From Heterobilharzia americana (Eukaryota; Platyhelminthes; Trematoda; Strigeidida; Schistosomatidae), in NCBI GenBank assembly GCA_944470555.2, contig OX104127.1, positions 24,009,661-24,073,660 on the forward strand: a stretch of DNA of 64,000 bases. Reading direction: 5' to 3'. The notes under the pieces were generated by a model that had not been told where the DNA came from, made no database searches, and saw only the letters and a program-made list of their open reading frames with translations. Below are positions 1 to 10,402 of this stretch, piece by piece. Within the stretch, counting starts at the first letter, position 1. Every line of letters starts with the position of its first letter. Position numbers and translations under genes: made by a program.

Positions 1-1200
1 ATTCATCGTTTAGCAAAAATGCTGTCTGGAATAAAGTGGTTATTATCATTATTAATAAGTTTGTGAATACCGATCAGTATAAGATATTAATTTTTTATTC
101 CTTGATACTTCTTCTTAAGCTAAATACAATCAGTTTCCCTCTTTCCTCTGAAACAATATTCATCAGGATTCAGCATTTCTTTCACCTCCTTTTGTATATG
201 CGCTTCTACACCACATAACTGATCTAAGAAGGCATATTTTTTTTACAACTACTGCCTCTGTTTTAGTAATAAGATACATTCAAGCTGAAATCATTGCTAG
301 TGCTTTAATCAAATAAATCTTGTCGGATGTCAGAACGAAATGTTCCATTTAGAAAACTCATTCTTTCTCAACCCTCATCCGAATAAGAAGTTCCAAGGAA
401 TTCTGATTACGAAATAGAATATTGGTGGTCGACACCCTTTCTTGTTATTCAGCAATAGGATAAAAAACTTTTTTTCATTACTCTACTATTTAGCAAACTA
501 ATCCTTATTTTTCCTGGTTGTTTCGACGTTAATGCATATACGCCTTCGTTGCAATCTTTGCCTAGCGAGTGAATGTAACTAAGTGCTGGTATATGTGCAG
601 TTTCGAGCAGCAGAATACAACAGTGACTACAAAAGTCACCCTGGCAGTCAGTGAAATAAAGAATTTAGTTTATTTGTTTTACGAAAAAGCTACCTCCCTC
701 TCACGTTAGTTCTGTGGTGGCCTGTGATACTACAGTTCTGTTTATATTTGAGCATTTGAAGATGACCTATAGTTGGGACGCAAAAACTAAATAGTTCTGC
801 GAAGATTTGGAAATAGACATGGGAAACACCAAAATGACGCTTTTAAAAATAACTACTAAGTCGTCGCAGCAATCTAGTATACCGTTAAAGTTTTATATGT
901 CCGCCTCCTAGACTAACTTCTTCCACAAGAACTGTAAATGCTTTCAGATTATAGGGGCTTATAAAGGAAATCAAAATGTTACCGACTTCAGTGCACCTAC
1001 CATCATCGCTATCGGTCACATGCTTCTTGTTTTGACAAACGACTAAGTTGACAACCATCAGGTTGTAACTATAGAATAGAGTTATGTAATAAGGAAACTA
1101 ATTTTACTCTGAATGCTCTTCAGTCTACTATAAATACTACTCATACTGCCACTGCTACTCATATTGTTAGTTTTAATAAGGCCACTGTTACTACTATCTT
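1..1200. other. AT-rich sequence without recognised gene
   Basis: No coding region longer than about 60 codons makes sense here and no repeat family was recognised. It is probably intergenic or intronic. Exons shorter than about 100 bp could be missed by eye. Confidence 0.5.
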
Positions 1201-1204
1201 CCTA

Positions 1205-1435
1205 ATAGCTTTACCACTGGGAGCCGACCCAGTGATTGAATGGTTAACGCGTTCGCCGTGAAACCTGAAGGTCCTGGGTTCGATCCCTAGTCGGGTCGTG
1301 GGTGCGTACTGCTGACGAGTCCCATACTGGGACGAAACGGCTGTCCAGTGCTCCCAGATTTCCAATGGTTCCCCAACTGATGTCAGTTCATGATGAATAC
1401 TACTTCTAAATTAAAAATCCCCATCCATCTCAAAA
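1205..1435 (+). mobile_element. tRNA-derived SINE with hammerhead ribozyme (family B)
   Basis: The left part is tRNA-like: an A-box-like tggttaacgcg (about 1241-1251) and a near-canonical B box ggttcgatccc (1277-1287). It is followed by a hammerhead core (1306-1351) and a tail that recurs in other copies (gtcagt..atgatgaatact, then aaaaatccccat..catctcaaaaa). Related copies lie near 6665-6850 (-), 13010-13195 (+), 13660-13800 (-), 13803-14030 (+), 24692-24860 (-) and 38505-38705 (+). A tRNA head with a pol III promoter, a ribozyme body and a common 3' tail indicate a SINE mobilised by some LINE. The partner LINE was not identified. The known schistosome Sm-alpha repeat has the same architecture but a different sequence. 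Confidence 0.8.
1306..1351 (+). ncRNA. hammerhead ribozyme, core intact
   Basis: All core parts are in order. Stem I gtactg (1306-1311) pairs with cagtgc (1346-1351) with one G-U. The core ctgacga is at 1312-1318. Stem II gtccc (1319-1323) pairs with gggac (1329-1333) around loop atact. GAAA follows at 1334-1337. A very short stem III (acggctgt) ends at U1344, and C1345 is the expected cleavage residue. The very short stem III is like that of schistosome satellite hammerheads, which work best as dimers. Assignment is by motif reading; no folding was run. Confidence 0.85.
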
Positions 1436-1639
1436 ATGCTTTACTAGTTAAGTCGAACAAGTCTTATAATCCGTAGGCTGAAAATGGCGACGGTTTTGAA
1501 AAAGGGAAGGTAGTAATGTGGTTGAAATCCGCATTTCACTTCTTCACTTTATACTTTCTTCAGTTGTTTCTATCAGAAATTGTAGTCAGCAACTACTTAT
1601 GGTGTAATACATATTTTTCGCAATCACAGAACAACAAAT

Positions 1640-1900
1640 AATGAATAATGATAGATAGTGGCTAACAGGGGAGTCCAGGATGCGCATTTCTTCCCATTCG
1701 GGACTTGTCGGCTGGATATATCTGTCTCCCAGTGAGTGTTGTTTCCACCAGGGCTCTAACTCGAGACTGGTCGCTTCAAATACCAAAGCGTTATCCACTA
1801 GATAATCGGGCCACGGTAGCCACTTCTTGTGAGACGAGTATAGCTTTAGCATAATCACTTGTATTGTACCATCGTTGACCGGACAGAATTGATCGGTCTG
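1640..1900 (-). mobile_element. Sm-alpha-like hammerhead SINE, degenerate
   Basis: On the minus strand a tRNA-like head (about 1830-1750, with gagttagagccc in place of the B box) is followed by a hammerhead remnant (about 1718-1668). Stem I halves atccag and ctgga and stem III atgcgcat are still visible, but the core reads CCGACAA in place of CTGANGA. The end gttagccactatc is the family signature. It sits head to head with the + strand copy that follows. Confidence 0.7.
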
Positions 1901-1914
1901 TATTGGCACAACAG

Positions 1915-2160
1915 ACTCCTATGCGGATGCAGTCCCGAGTTCGAACCCAGGTGGGAACAACATCACACTAGGGGGCAGGTACATCCAGCTGATGAGTCCC
2001 CAGAAGGATGAAATACCCATCTTGGATCCCACTGCTAGCCACTATCTACCATTACTATAAGTAAAACACAGGCAAATCGAGGCATCCGCATAGGAGCCCG
2101 TATGCCGATAGAAACTGATCAATTCGGTCCATCTGACGACGGTATGATACAACCAATAAT
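1915..2160 (+). mobile_element. Sm-alpha-like hammerhead SINE
   Basis: A B-box-like gagttcgaaccc lies near 1937-1948. It is followed by acatccagctgatgagtccc (ribozyme) and the signature actgctagccactatc. The tail gaggcatccgcataggagcc then recurs inverted or diverged near 12030-12060 and 26540-26570. The A-box half of the tRNA head is poor or lost. With the preceding minus-strand copy it forms an inverted pair spanning about 1640-2160. Confidence 0.75.
1983..2027 (+). ncRNA. hammerhead ribozyme, Sm-alpha type, core intact
   Basis: Stem I atccag (1983-1988) pairs fully with ttggat (2022-2027), counting one G-U. The core ctgatga is at 1989-1995. Stem II gtcc (1996-1999) pairs with ggat (2006-2009) with one G-U. 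GAAA is at 2010-2013. Stem III is a short ataccca-t hairpin ending at U2020, with cleavage expected after C2021. This matches the published schistosome satellite hammerhead layout. Activity is inferred, not shown. Confidence 0.8.
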
Positions 2161-2411
2161 ACTAATAGTGATTGATGTTTTCCTTTGAATCTGTTGAGTT
2201 CGCTTACTCTCTTTCTGATTAATTATGTTGTGTAATACAATCCACCCAAGAACTAAAAACACTGAGGTTTCAGAGATATTTAATACTTTATTGCAAATGA
2301 TTACTAATTCATACTGCAGATGTTCATAATGGTGTTGACAGTATGGAGAGATGATGACATTTAGCAGCATATTTGTCACTATTAGTTACCTATGGGAATG
2401 CACACATACAC

Positions 2412-2610
2412 TCAGAGCATAGATAGACAAAATGACATGCTTATGGATGTGGATTTCGCAAATCTCACTATACTTCCCTGACTGTTTCTATGTAAAACTT
2501 TGAAAGCTATTTGAATAATAATTTTGTGACCTGTTTCCACGATAAGTTTAGCCATCATGACTTCACACTCCATTCGTTTTTGAAGCCATTTAGATGCATG
2601 CAGTTGAGGG
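2412..2610 (-). pseudogene. Penelope-like element, GIY-YIG C-terminal fragment (minus)
   Basis: The minus strand encodes a stretch ending ETGHKIIIQIAFKVLHRNSQ then GSIVRFAKS. This is the C-terminal part of the GIY-YIG domain typical of Penelope-like retroelements, where H..A..V then R...R..EA.AI.+L.P.LCVQK is usual. It is a relic without the reverse transcriptase. It abuts, in opposite orientation, the related plus-strand fragment at 2610-2870. Confidence 0.7.
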
Positions 2611-2870
2611 TAGGAGAACATGTTCAAACACAAATGGAGTGTGACACCGTGATAAACGCTGGCGGGAGACGATACTCTTCATCTATAGCTAAACATATCA
2701 TAGAAACAGACCACAAAGTTAATGTTCAAACAGCTTTCAAAGTTTTATACAGAAACAGCCAGGGACGTATAGTAAGATTTACAGAAGCCATTTCCATAAA
2801 CAAGTTGAAACCACCTTTATGTGTACAAAAAATGACATGCTCCTGCAAACACATTCCACTGAGAAATTGA
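2610..2870 (+). pseudogene. Penelope-like element, GIY-YIG C-terminal fragment (plus)
   Basis: The open frame contains SSIAKHIIETDHKVNVQTAF, then YRNSQGRIVRFTEAISINKL and KPPLCVQKM. This is the standard C-terminal signature of Penelope-like GIY-YIG endonuclease domains. The catalytic GIY...YIG start is not visible upstream, so only the last third of the domain remains. It lies head to head with a second copy of the same region (2412-2610, -). The terminal repeat of a further Penelope-like element follows at 3145. Confidence 0.75.
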
Positions 2871-3144
2871 ATCTGCTCACCAAACTCTATCATTAGCTTA
2901 TAGAAACATTCTCTGTAAATTTTACTAACGTTTATACTTCTGTTACACAGTGCACTACTTAATAAATACTTAGCCATACGTGCTGTTTATCAGCATCCAT
3001 AGGTCAATTTATTAGAGATTACCTCTTTGTCCTAGTGTGTAGTTTGATGAACAACTGGTTTCTACTTCTAGATTTCCAGCAAACTGTGAAATAAGTGAGG
3101 TGGTAACATCTATTTTTAGAGGAAACCCTAAAATCTTGAAATAG

Positions 3145-3242
3145 TGAAGAATATTTGTAGGTTAGGTGGGTAGTCTTGGTGTATTGTGTTCTCTGAGGTA
3201 AGTTGTTTCATCGTGAAGCTTTCATTGTCTTTCTAGACGACA
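3145..3242. repeat. terminal repeat of Penelope-like element, left copy
   Basis: The sequence gtcttggtgtattgtgttct ... gtctttctagacgac (3173-3242) matches the reverse complement of 4436-4505 over about 70 bp, with a few substitutions. The outer part (gaatatttgtaggtt...) recurs in inverted form near 50035-50080. Penelope-like elements are known to carry such flanking pseudo-LTRs, often inverted. Confidence 0.75.
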
Positions 3243-3287
3243 ACCATACTTCTAATTCAACGGCAAGGTATACAAATAGACGAAAAG

Positions 3288-4345
3288 GACTCCAGTGGGA
3301 TCACCGACATCCGGACTGATTGCAGAAGCACTGATGCACGGACTGGAAGCCATCATCCTACCTGTGATCAAACCAAAAATTTGGATTTGCTATGTTGACG
3401 ACACTTTTGTCATCATTAAAAAGATGATATAGAAAACACCCACACTTTCATCAACAACGCTTTCAACGACATCAAATTCACAATGGAGAAGGAGTCAAAC
3501 AACCAACTACCATTCCTGGATGTTCTTTCTAATCAGTAGGATAAATGCCGGAAGCCAACACACACTGACCAAATCCTTAACCACAGTAGTAACAACCCAA
3601 CAATGTATAAAATCAGTTGCATGCGGACCCCATTCAGAAGAGCGAGAACACACTGCAGCGCAACAGCTTAACGGAGAAACGAAGAAAATTACTTGATATC
3701 CGTCCTAAAGAAGAACGGCTACCCACGAAACTTTATCAGAAGATGCCTATCCCGTGCATCATCAACTGCAAAGTCATCGACACAAATCAACAAACTCATC
3801 GTGCTACCATACATAAAGAATATATCAGAAATCATGACAAGATTACTGAGACCACTTGGAATTGGTGTGGCCACTCATCAGCCAATAAATTCCCTCCAAA
3901 CACTATCATGTAGACCAAAGGATGCGACAACCAAAGAAGACAAACCGAATATCATTTACAAAATCAACTGGAATAACTGTAGTCAACATCACATTTGACA
4001 AAGTGGTCGCCCTCTTCGCCTTCGTCTACAACAACACCAATTGGCTATTACATTTCATGACATTTCATCACTCATTTCATTGCATATGGATAATTATGGA
4101 CATGAATTCAGTTTCGACAACGTGGAAATTTCAGACAGAGAGATGCAACACAAAGAATATCAGGGGATTCCCAGAAGCTTGGCATTCAGGCCAGTCAGTG
4201 AGTAATCAACAGATGTGTAGACATAGACCCAATCTTTCAACCAATAATAAAAATGAAGGAGGACAGAAGGGTTGGAGATGAAGCAGAGGGACAACCAACA
4301 GGAAAATTTATACAGTCAGTGACACAACAATCAAAGGGAATGACC
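3288..4345 (+). pseudogene. Penelope-like element: reverse transcriptase to GIY-YIG, frameshifted
   Basis: Reading across frames gives the palm motif GSPTSGLIAEALMHGLEA (from about 3295), the catalytic YVDDTFVI (YVDD at 3391-3402) and a primer-grip-like FLDVL (about 3510). Then follow RRARTHCS, LKKNGYPRNFIRR, LPYIKNISE, a GIY-like IIYKINWNNCSQHHI (about 3947-3990) and DMNSV..TWKFQ...KNIRGF.EAWHSGQ (about 4090-4200). This order, RT then GIY-YIG endonuclease, defines Penelope-like retroelements. The 5' part of the RT is missing. At least three frame changes and stops make it inactive. Inverted terminal repeats flank it. Confidence 0.85.
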
Positions 4346-4416
4346 AGTCACAGACACCTCTGTCAAGGCAAGCTATTAAATCAGTGACGGAGAGATATTG
4401 ACAGCTCATTTCATTG

Positions 4417-4508
4417 TGAAGTTAGTGATAATGATGTCGTCTAGAAAGACGAAGAGAGCTTCACGATTAAACAACCCAGATCAGAGAACACAATAAAACC
4501 AAGACGCT
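4417..4508. repeat. terminal repeat of Penelope-like element, right copy
   Basis: Positions 4436-4505 are the inverted partner of 3173-3242. The segment contains a small hairpin (tcgtct agaa agacga) and the motif cagagaacacaat, which is also found next to the Penelope-like relics near 45880 and 50000. The motif cgattaaac may be a decayed hammerhead GAAAC strand, as reported for Penelope-like elements; this is tentative. Confidence 0.7.
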
Positions 4509-4789
4509 AAAATCTCTCTCGATTTTACGTGGTCGCTGATGCTCGATTCGATCAAACGTATTGTAGTTGACATGTCCTGCTCAGAAGTCTTAACCTGGAA
4601 CGAGGCATCTTTCTTGTATCTCCTGATTCCGCAAGCTAATCTTAATGCGTAGGGGAATCTCTTCAGAAACCTGTCAGTTCACCAAAAGCTGTGGGAACGA
4701 AAGATTATCTATCTTCAAGTCTTTTTTCTGGTGATGGTTTTGAGTGGAATCGTAGACTCATGTGTTCTACCAACCTGGTGGACTACTAT

Positions 4790-5060
4790 CTGGTATTCGA
4801 AGCAATGAGTGTCAAGTTTGCGTTCCAGTGAGAATAACATCACTTACTGGGATGTAGGTACATCCATCCAGTGAGTCCGAAATCGGACGAAACTCATGTT
4901 CTGGAGTCTAGCACAAGCCACTGTTGAGAAGAACTTGTGTCTTTCCTGTTTAAGATTCGTGATAGGTGCATACATTGTCAATAGGGATATGACGGCGAAC
5001 TTACTATCTGTAGGTAGTCCTACATGATTACACGATTGCTCCTATTCGGATACAGTTTTT
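4790..5060 (+). mobile_element. Sm-alpha-like SINE, degenerate
   Basis: The segment runs tRNA-like remnant, aggtacatcc, then a hammerhead relic with a perfect stem II (gtccgaaatcggac at about 4876-4889) and cgaaac. The strand that should read CTGANGA is ccagtga, so the ribozyme is dead. It ends with the family signature tctagcacaagccac. Confidence 0.6.
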
Positions 5061-5064
5061 ACTT

Positions 5065-6660
5065 ACTTATTTGAGAGTTTTATTTATTGCATCTTTCGAT
5101 ATATAATATTATTTTGGTCGCCAAAAGTTGAACTGACATCTCATGAGATGATATGTTCATCATGTTACCTTTTTATGACCATAAGTTTTTCTACTTATAG
5201 CTGATAAGGAAGCAACAATAAGAAAAAATTTATTCCATGTTTCATAGATCTGGTTTTCGGCTTTTTCGAAATGTTATTGCTGAAATAATTTGTAAGATAT
5301 ACAAATACTTTTTCTTGCGATGCCATTGTTGTCTACTTATGCAGTTCACCTGCTGTTCCTGTGATGCAGTTGAATTTTTTGTTCGATTTCGACCTACTTC
5401 ATAAATTCAATACTTGCTTAGCTTCAGTGGAAGGTGAATTCCAAAAAATTGAATAATTGGAGAGCATTCAGGCTGACTTTCAATTTACTCCAACCATACT
5501 GGAATAGTTTAAGCATCAAGTGACTTTTTCATCACGTCGTAGATATGCCGATCGCTAGTGTGTCCAGAAAAATACAGTCCTTACAAGAAGTGAATAATTC
5601 AGGTCAACTAAATATGAACCAAGCTACTACAGATCATCGGCAGCGGGTTTTGACTACCCATGCTGTACAGTAGTATATCTGACTGGTTTACGACAGTTTT
5701 TTTTGAATTATCGACTCATCATACATACCGGTATATGATGATTAGCGATCGGTCTAGTTTTTGTGACAAGAAGAAATACGGATTGATTTTCCATGCTGGT
5801 TACTTAGAACAAATTTGTAACACCGTTAAATAACTGTATGCCTGTCTATGGATGGAATTAGTGATGATTGATGATACTACTAAAAAAAATCAAGCGATTG
5901 AAACTTCGTTTTCGTAGAACATTTTCCAAGAACACATAGCTTAAAACAGCGAAGTAATACTCTTCCCATGGTATTTATTTTGAAAAGATGACAGTGTGTT
6001 TACTAATCTTTCAAACTTCGAAATGCTCACTGTCTCTATATTTGTTTGTTGTCATTTCAGAATTGTTGACTGATTGATTGCCTGAAACTCGTCGATACAA
6101 GTCTTGGATGACATCAAAAATAAATAACTGGTGAAATCTAGTGTCTGTCTCAACAAAAAGATTTATTAGACCGTTTGAAGAGTTTACGACGGTCACATTG
6201 TGATTTCTCATGAATAGGTTGAATAGTGTCAGTAATCGATTAGATACGAAACTGTTTTAGATGAACCAAATTTACTACTGAATAAAGAAAGTTTATGGAA
6301 CAAATTGTATCAGTAATTCTTTCAACTGACATATCAGTATAGTGTGGACCTTATTATCCTGCACCGAAGTCACTACTAGTGCATCGAGCTGAGCCGAATT
6401 CTCTGAGTTCGATATTTATATTGTCAGTGAACGGACAAACTACTTTCTCAACCAACTTATGAAATTGTCAACTGAAAACTGACTGACTGAGTGAGTGCAG
6501 ACGGTATGTACATTTCCGTTATTCGAAGTGAATCCATCCAGCTACATTGTTAAATAATTAAGCTTACATCAAGGGGAACAACCTTGTCAAAATATAAGAC
6601 TACTGTCAGACAATCACTGTAATCAGTGTTGCAAATAACCAGTTTCCTTGAGTAAGTATT
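5065..6660. other. no recognised gene
   Basis: AT-rich, with no persuasive exon, RNA gene or known repeat. The 66-codon minus-strand frame at 6011-6211 resembles nothing I know. Confidence 0.4.
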
Positions 6661-6664
6661 TTTT

Positions 6665-6850
6665 TAAGCTAGAGGTTTGTAGGAATTTAATTGGTTTCAA
6701 GTTGATATTCATCACTGAAAACCTGGGAACGCTTGATAGCTGTTTCATCCTAGTATGATATTCCTCAGCGATGTGTATGCAGGGTTCTGACCACGACCTT
6801 CCAGTTTCATGGCCAAAAATGTACCGTTGAGGCACCCTATCGGGATCCCG
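6665..6850 (-). mobile_element. family B hammerhead SINE, diverged
   Basis: It reads as the reverse complement of the SINE described at 1205-1435. The tail (gaggtttgt..tattcatcac) is followed by the ribozyme region agctgtttcatcctagtatg and the tRNA-like part ttccagtttcatggcc. Core bases have drifted and no intact ribozyme remains. A second tail-only piece may lie at 7015-7055. Confidence 0.6.
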
Positions 6851-7059
6851 TAGTTCTCATTATTCTATATATCGCAAACTTCATCCAGCATTGTCTCTGA
6901 GTGTCTACTCTCACGTCAGACAAGGTTTGTCCCACTGGTCACGAATTCTCATTAAAACTCCAAGAGATTTCATCTTGAAGCTAGTTACTGATGAGCGTTG
7001 GACAGTAATTTAATTTTGAGGTTTGTGAGGGATTTACTGGTTTTAAACTGGTTAGTATT

Positions 7060-8430
7060 TTTTTGTTACACAAACATCGACGATATCTCTGTAACAAAGT
7101 TTCTAGGCAAACACCAGGGAACACTGATTTATTGAAACATAATTCAGTAACTGTATGAGTGAATACTTTAATTGAAGTGTACTTACCCGTAGTTGGTTTT
7201 TGTGCATGAAATACTCGTTTCTCTCTTTCTTCTTTTTCAGTTAATCAGAACTTAAACGTGATTCTGTATAAATTATAAGGTTAAATCCAAGACTAGAATT
7301 ATGTTTTGTCATTCATACGCAAATCACTCACAGAGATATGCATGAGTCAATGAAGACAATAATAATAATAGTAATAACTGGAAGGATGAAGTAATGCTTT
7401 CAGGGTTTTACTTAATACACTGATTCTGTTGCTAATCTTATAGTAACTGTGGCAATAGCCGTAATTTCTACTGTGTAGATTATCATTTTATCATTATTAT
7501 TCCTATTTATCTAGTCGGTGCTCCAGTTGTTGAATCCATTCGTTTGTTCGCCTTTCTATTCGTAGGCATGATTTCATGCACACACACACACACATGAATT
7601 TATAGGTAATTTCCCATTCTGTTCATTGGATTGGTCTATTTCACTCAGACTGTAGAGCATACATTCACGCACGCTTACAAGTATGCGTCATAACAACCTG
7701 AGGTGAGAGGATAATAATGTTATTCCTAAGACAATTTCCCTCAATGTACAATGTTATGTCTATAAGTGACACGCATAGAGCAACGCCCCAGGAAAGGTGA
7801 CTAGATATACATACGTAAAAATGCGGTTTGACTAATAAAACTATTGAACATAGATATTGACTTAAGAAGTAAATTTCAACTTTGACCCCAATACTCATCC
7901 CTTCTAGCTAACTGTCTCCCTTGATGTGTCTTTCTGACGATCACTAAATAAATATGCCTACGATGAATAACCAGTTGAGACTCAACTAAATTCAATGAAT
8001 CACCAAATTTTTAATTGGAATTTGTACCCAGCTTACTACACCCACAAGTGGTCACGTAACTGACCTTATCTCACATTGTTCCTTTGATGTCTCTAATTAT
8101 TATCAGTTGCTTTGGGCAATATTGCAACAGAATTTTTAAGGTTATTTGGCGAGGGATATCAATTTGAAGGGATTGTAGTTGAAGTTGAAAAGGAAACCAT
8201 GGTCATGACAGGATTCAAGTTAGCGACTTCTGGTATACTGACCTCACGCTCTCCCCTCTGAGTGTTACAACACCCAACCACGAGATATGAATGAGGCCAT
8301 ATAGTTGACTGATGCAACAGCATACTGGAAGTCTGTTCACATATTTTCCTACTTTCCATTTGTTCAGCTGTTCTTAAATATTACAGTTACGACACTTAAA
8401 AAATTTAATAATTCCCATTGTAACATTAAG
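7060..8430. other. no recognised gene; weak tRNA-like remnant near 8205-8290
   Basis: Mostly AT-rich. At 8203-8290 the minus strand has a B-box-like piece (cttgaatcctgtc); a similar piece (ggctcgaatcctg) lies at 9488-9502. These may be traces of another tRNA-derived repeat. A short (CA)n run lies at about 7579-7593. Confidence 0.35.
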
Positions 8431-8433
8431 AAC

Positions 8434-8583
8434 AAGATATTCAGCGAAGAGACTCTTTTCAACGAATTTATTTTCAAGCTGTACAATCATATATATATGG
8501 TATTTGGAAAAAATTATATCCTGTGAGGAAAACTAAACACTATATGGTGATGACAATAATAATAGAGCGGGTGATGACATAGG
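8434..8583. repeat. 150-bp perfect inverted repeat, left arm
   Basis: By eye every base matches the reverse complement of 9245-9394. The arm includes (AT)n, cacta tatggtgatg and (AAT)n short runs. The right end of the arm runs into the Penelope-like GIY-YIG coding frame (starting 8573). Confidence 0.85.
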
Positions 8584-8917
8584 TATCTACCAGTTCACCT
8601 GCTCTTGTGGAGCAAGGTACATCGACCGTAGCCAGAGAATGCTTTCTACACGTATACGAGAACATGTTCCTCCTTGGTTTTATAAAGGTGAAAGAAAGTC
8701 TGTTAGAAGTTCGATTCTAGAACATTTGATTGACTTCCATCACACAACAAATCCAGACGATGACTTTGAAATTATTCATCAAATTCGCCCAAACCTCCCA
8801 CGTTCTCTTCGTTTTCAACTCCTTAAAACAGCGGAGGCTTTAGCTATTCATGAACTAAGACCTGATCTGTGTGTACAAAAGAAGTATGTGCAGTCACTGT
8901 CTTTATCATGGCCATAA
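8573..8917 (+). pseudogene. Penelope-like GIY-YIG endonuclease fragment
   Basis: An open frame of about 114 codons begins DDIGIYQFTCSCGARYIDRS and carries the GIY motif, then R-Y-I-D in place of YIG. It continues with STRIREHVP and ends LAIHELRPDLCVQKKYVQSL before a stop at 8915. These are the start, Arg/His region and C-terminal signature of the GIY-YIG domain of Penelope-like elements. The reverse transcriptase is absent. The frame is clean across the whole domain, so this is younger than the other Penelope pieces here. It sits between two perfect inverted 150-bp arms. Confidence 0.85.
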
Positions 8918-9244
8918 CATTTTCTCACCCCATTAGCTCCCCCTCCCACTTTGTTAATTTATCCTTTGTATCCTTTCTTTATCACAATTATTGTTAATAT
9001 AATCGCCTTCACTTCAACTAGTTTCCGGTGTTGTTGTTTCACCTAATTGTCTTAATCCTTTTAGAAAACATTGACTTCATCTTGTCCAATTTGTCTAATG
9101 CCATTACATAATACTTGATTGATTTACCATTTTCAACAATTTTTTCACCCCCTTCTGAGTTATATACTCTCTATGTACCATTCCATACATTGCGTAATCT
9201 ATTTGTTATCATTCGCACTTCAATTGTTATTATAATCATAAATG

Positions 9245-9394
9245 CCTATGTCATCACCCGCTCTATTATTATTGTCATCACCATATAGTGTTTAGTTTTC
9301 CTCACAGGATATAATTTTTTCCAAATACCATATATATATGATTGTACAGCTTGAAAATAAATTCGTTGAAAAGAGTCTCTTCGCTGAATATCTT
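9245..9394. repeat. 150-bp perfect inverted repeat, right arm
   Basis: Reverse complement of 8434-8583. The 661 bp between the arms contain the GIY-YIG fragment and an AT-rich 3' region. Loss of homology is abrupt at both outer ends. Confidence 0.85.
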
Positions 9395-10242
9395 ATACTT
9401 AAAAAAATAACTTTTCCAATGAGATGATGTGACCAAACTGGTTTCAATGATCTGGAGTGATGATTGAAATTAAAAGATGAGCCATAACAGGATTCGAGCC
9501 AATGGCCTACTGACTTTCATGACAATATGTGTCTAGTTTTACCTACAGAAATGGCTGGTTGATGAGTACATGTGAATGTGAAAGACGTATTCAAAGTTTT
9601 ATGTCACTTGTCTCAAAGCAACCGACGGCAAAATACATCAAACATCTTTAGTGAGGATCAATATGATTAAAGAAATTAGCATAAAATATAGAGAGCAATG
9701 CAGATTGGGAACTACATGAATTTTTAAGCAGAGAGTAACGAGCGATCCAACGAAAAGCACATTGGGGTTCAAACTCCTCACTTACTAGTCAAAAGGAGAA
9801 GGCCCGATCGAGAGACCCACAGCTCCACTAGCTATACAGTGCCTTAATTCATATAATATATATGGATTAGTATGAGGCAACTAAAAGGAAACCTTAATCT
9901 AAGCGTCGTACATTTCTCCACGCGTCAGTGTTGTTTACCTACAGCTTAAATATGTAATACACAACGCAAAAGTACATATTTTCTTGGCGAAATGTCACAT
10001 TCTCGCACAATTATATTAGGACACATAGTTCAGATGTATGTGTGCGTGTGTGTGCATACATGACATAGTACGTCGAACAAGTTTACCTTTTTTCGTATCT
10101 AGACAAAATAAATACTACACACGGTAGCATAACTTAACTAGTGTGATAATTCAGTTTGAATCAACTTTTGTTAATACTATTCATCCACTAGTGATATTCT
10201 GATGGTTAAGTCAACTCACTTGATGTCCTGACTATTTTTATG
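9395..10242. other. no recognised gene; tRNA-like remnant
   Basis: 9480-9555 has a minus-strand B-box-like element. 9765-9790 has a plus-strand ggttcaaactcc that also resembles a B box. Nothing folds into a believable tRNA. Otherwise featureless. Confidence 0.35.
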
Positions 10243-10402
<160 letters not shown>

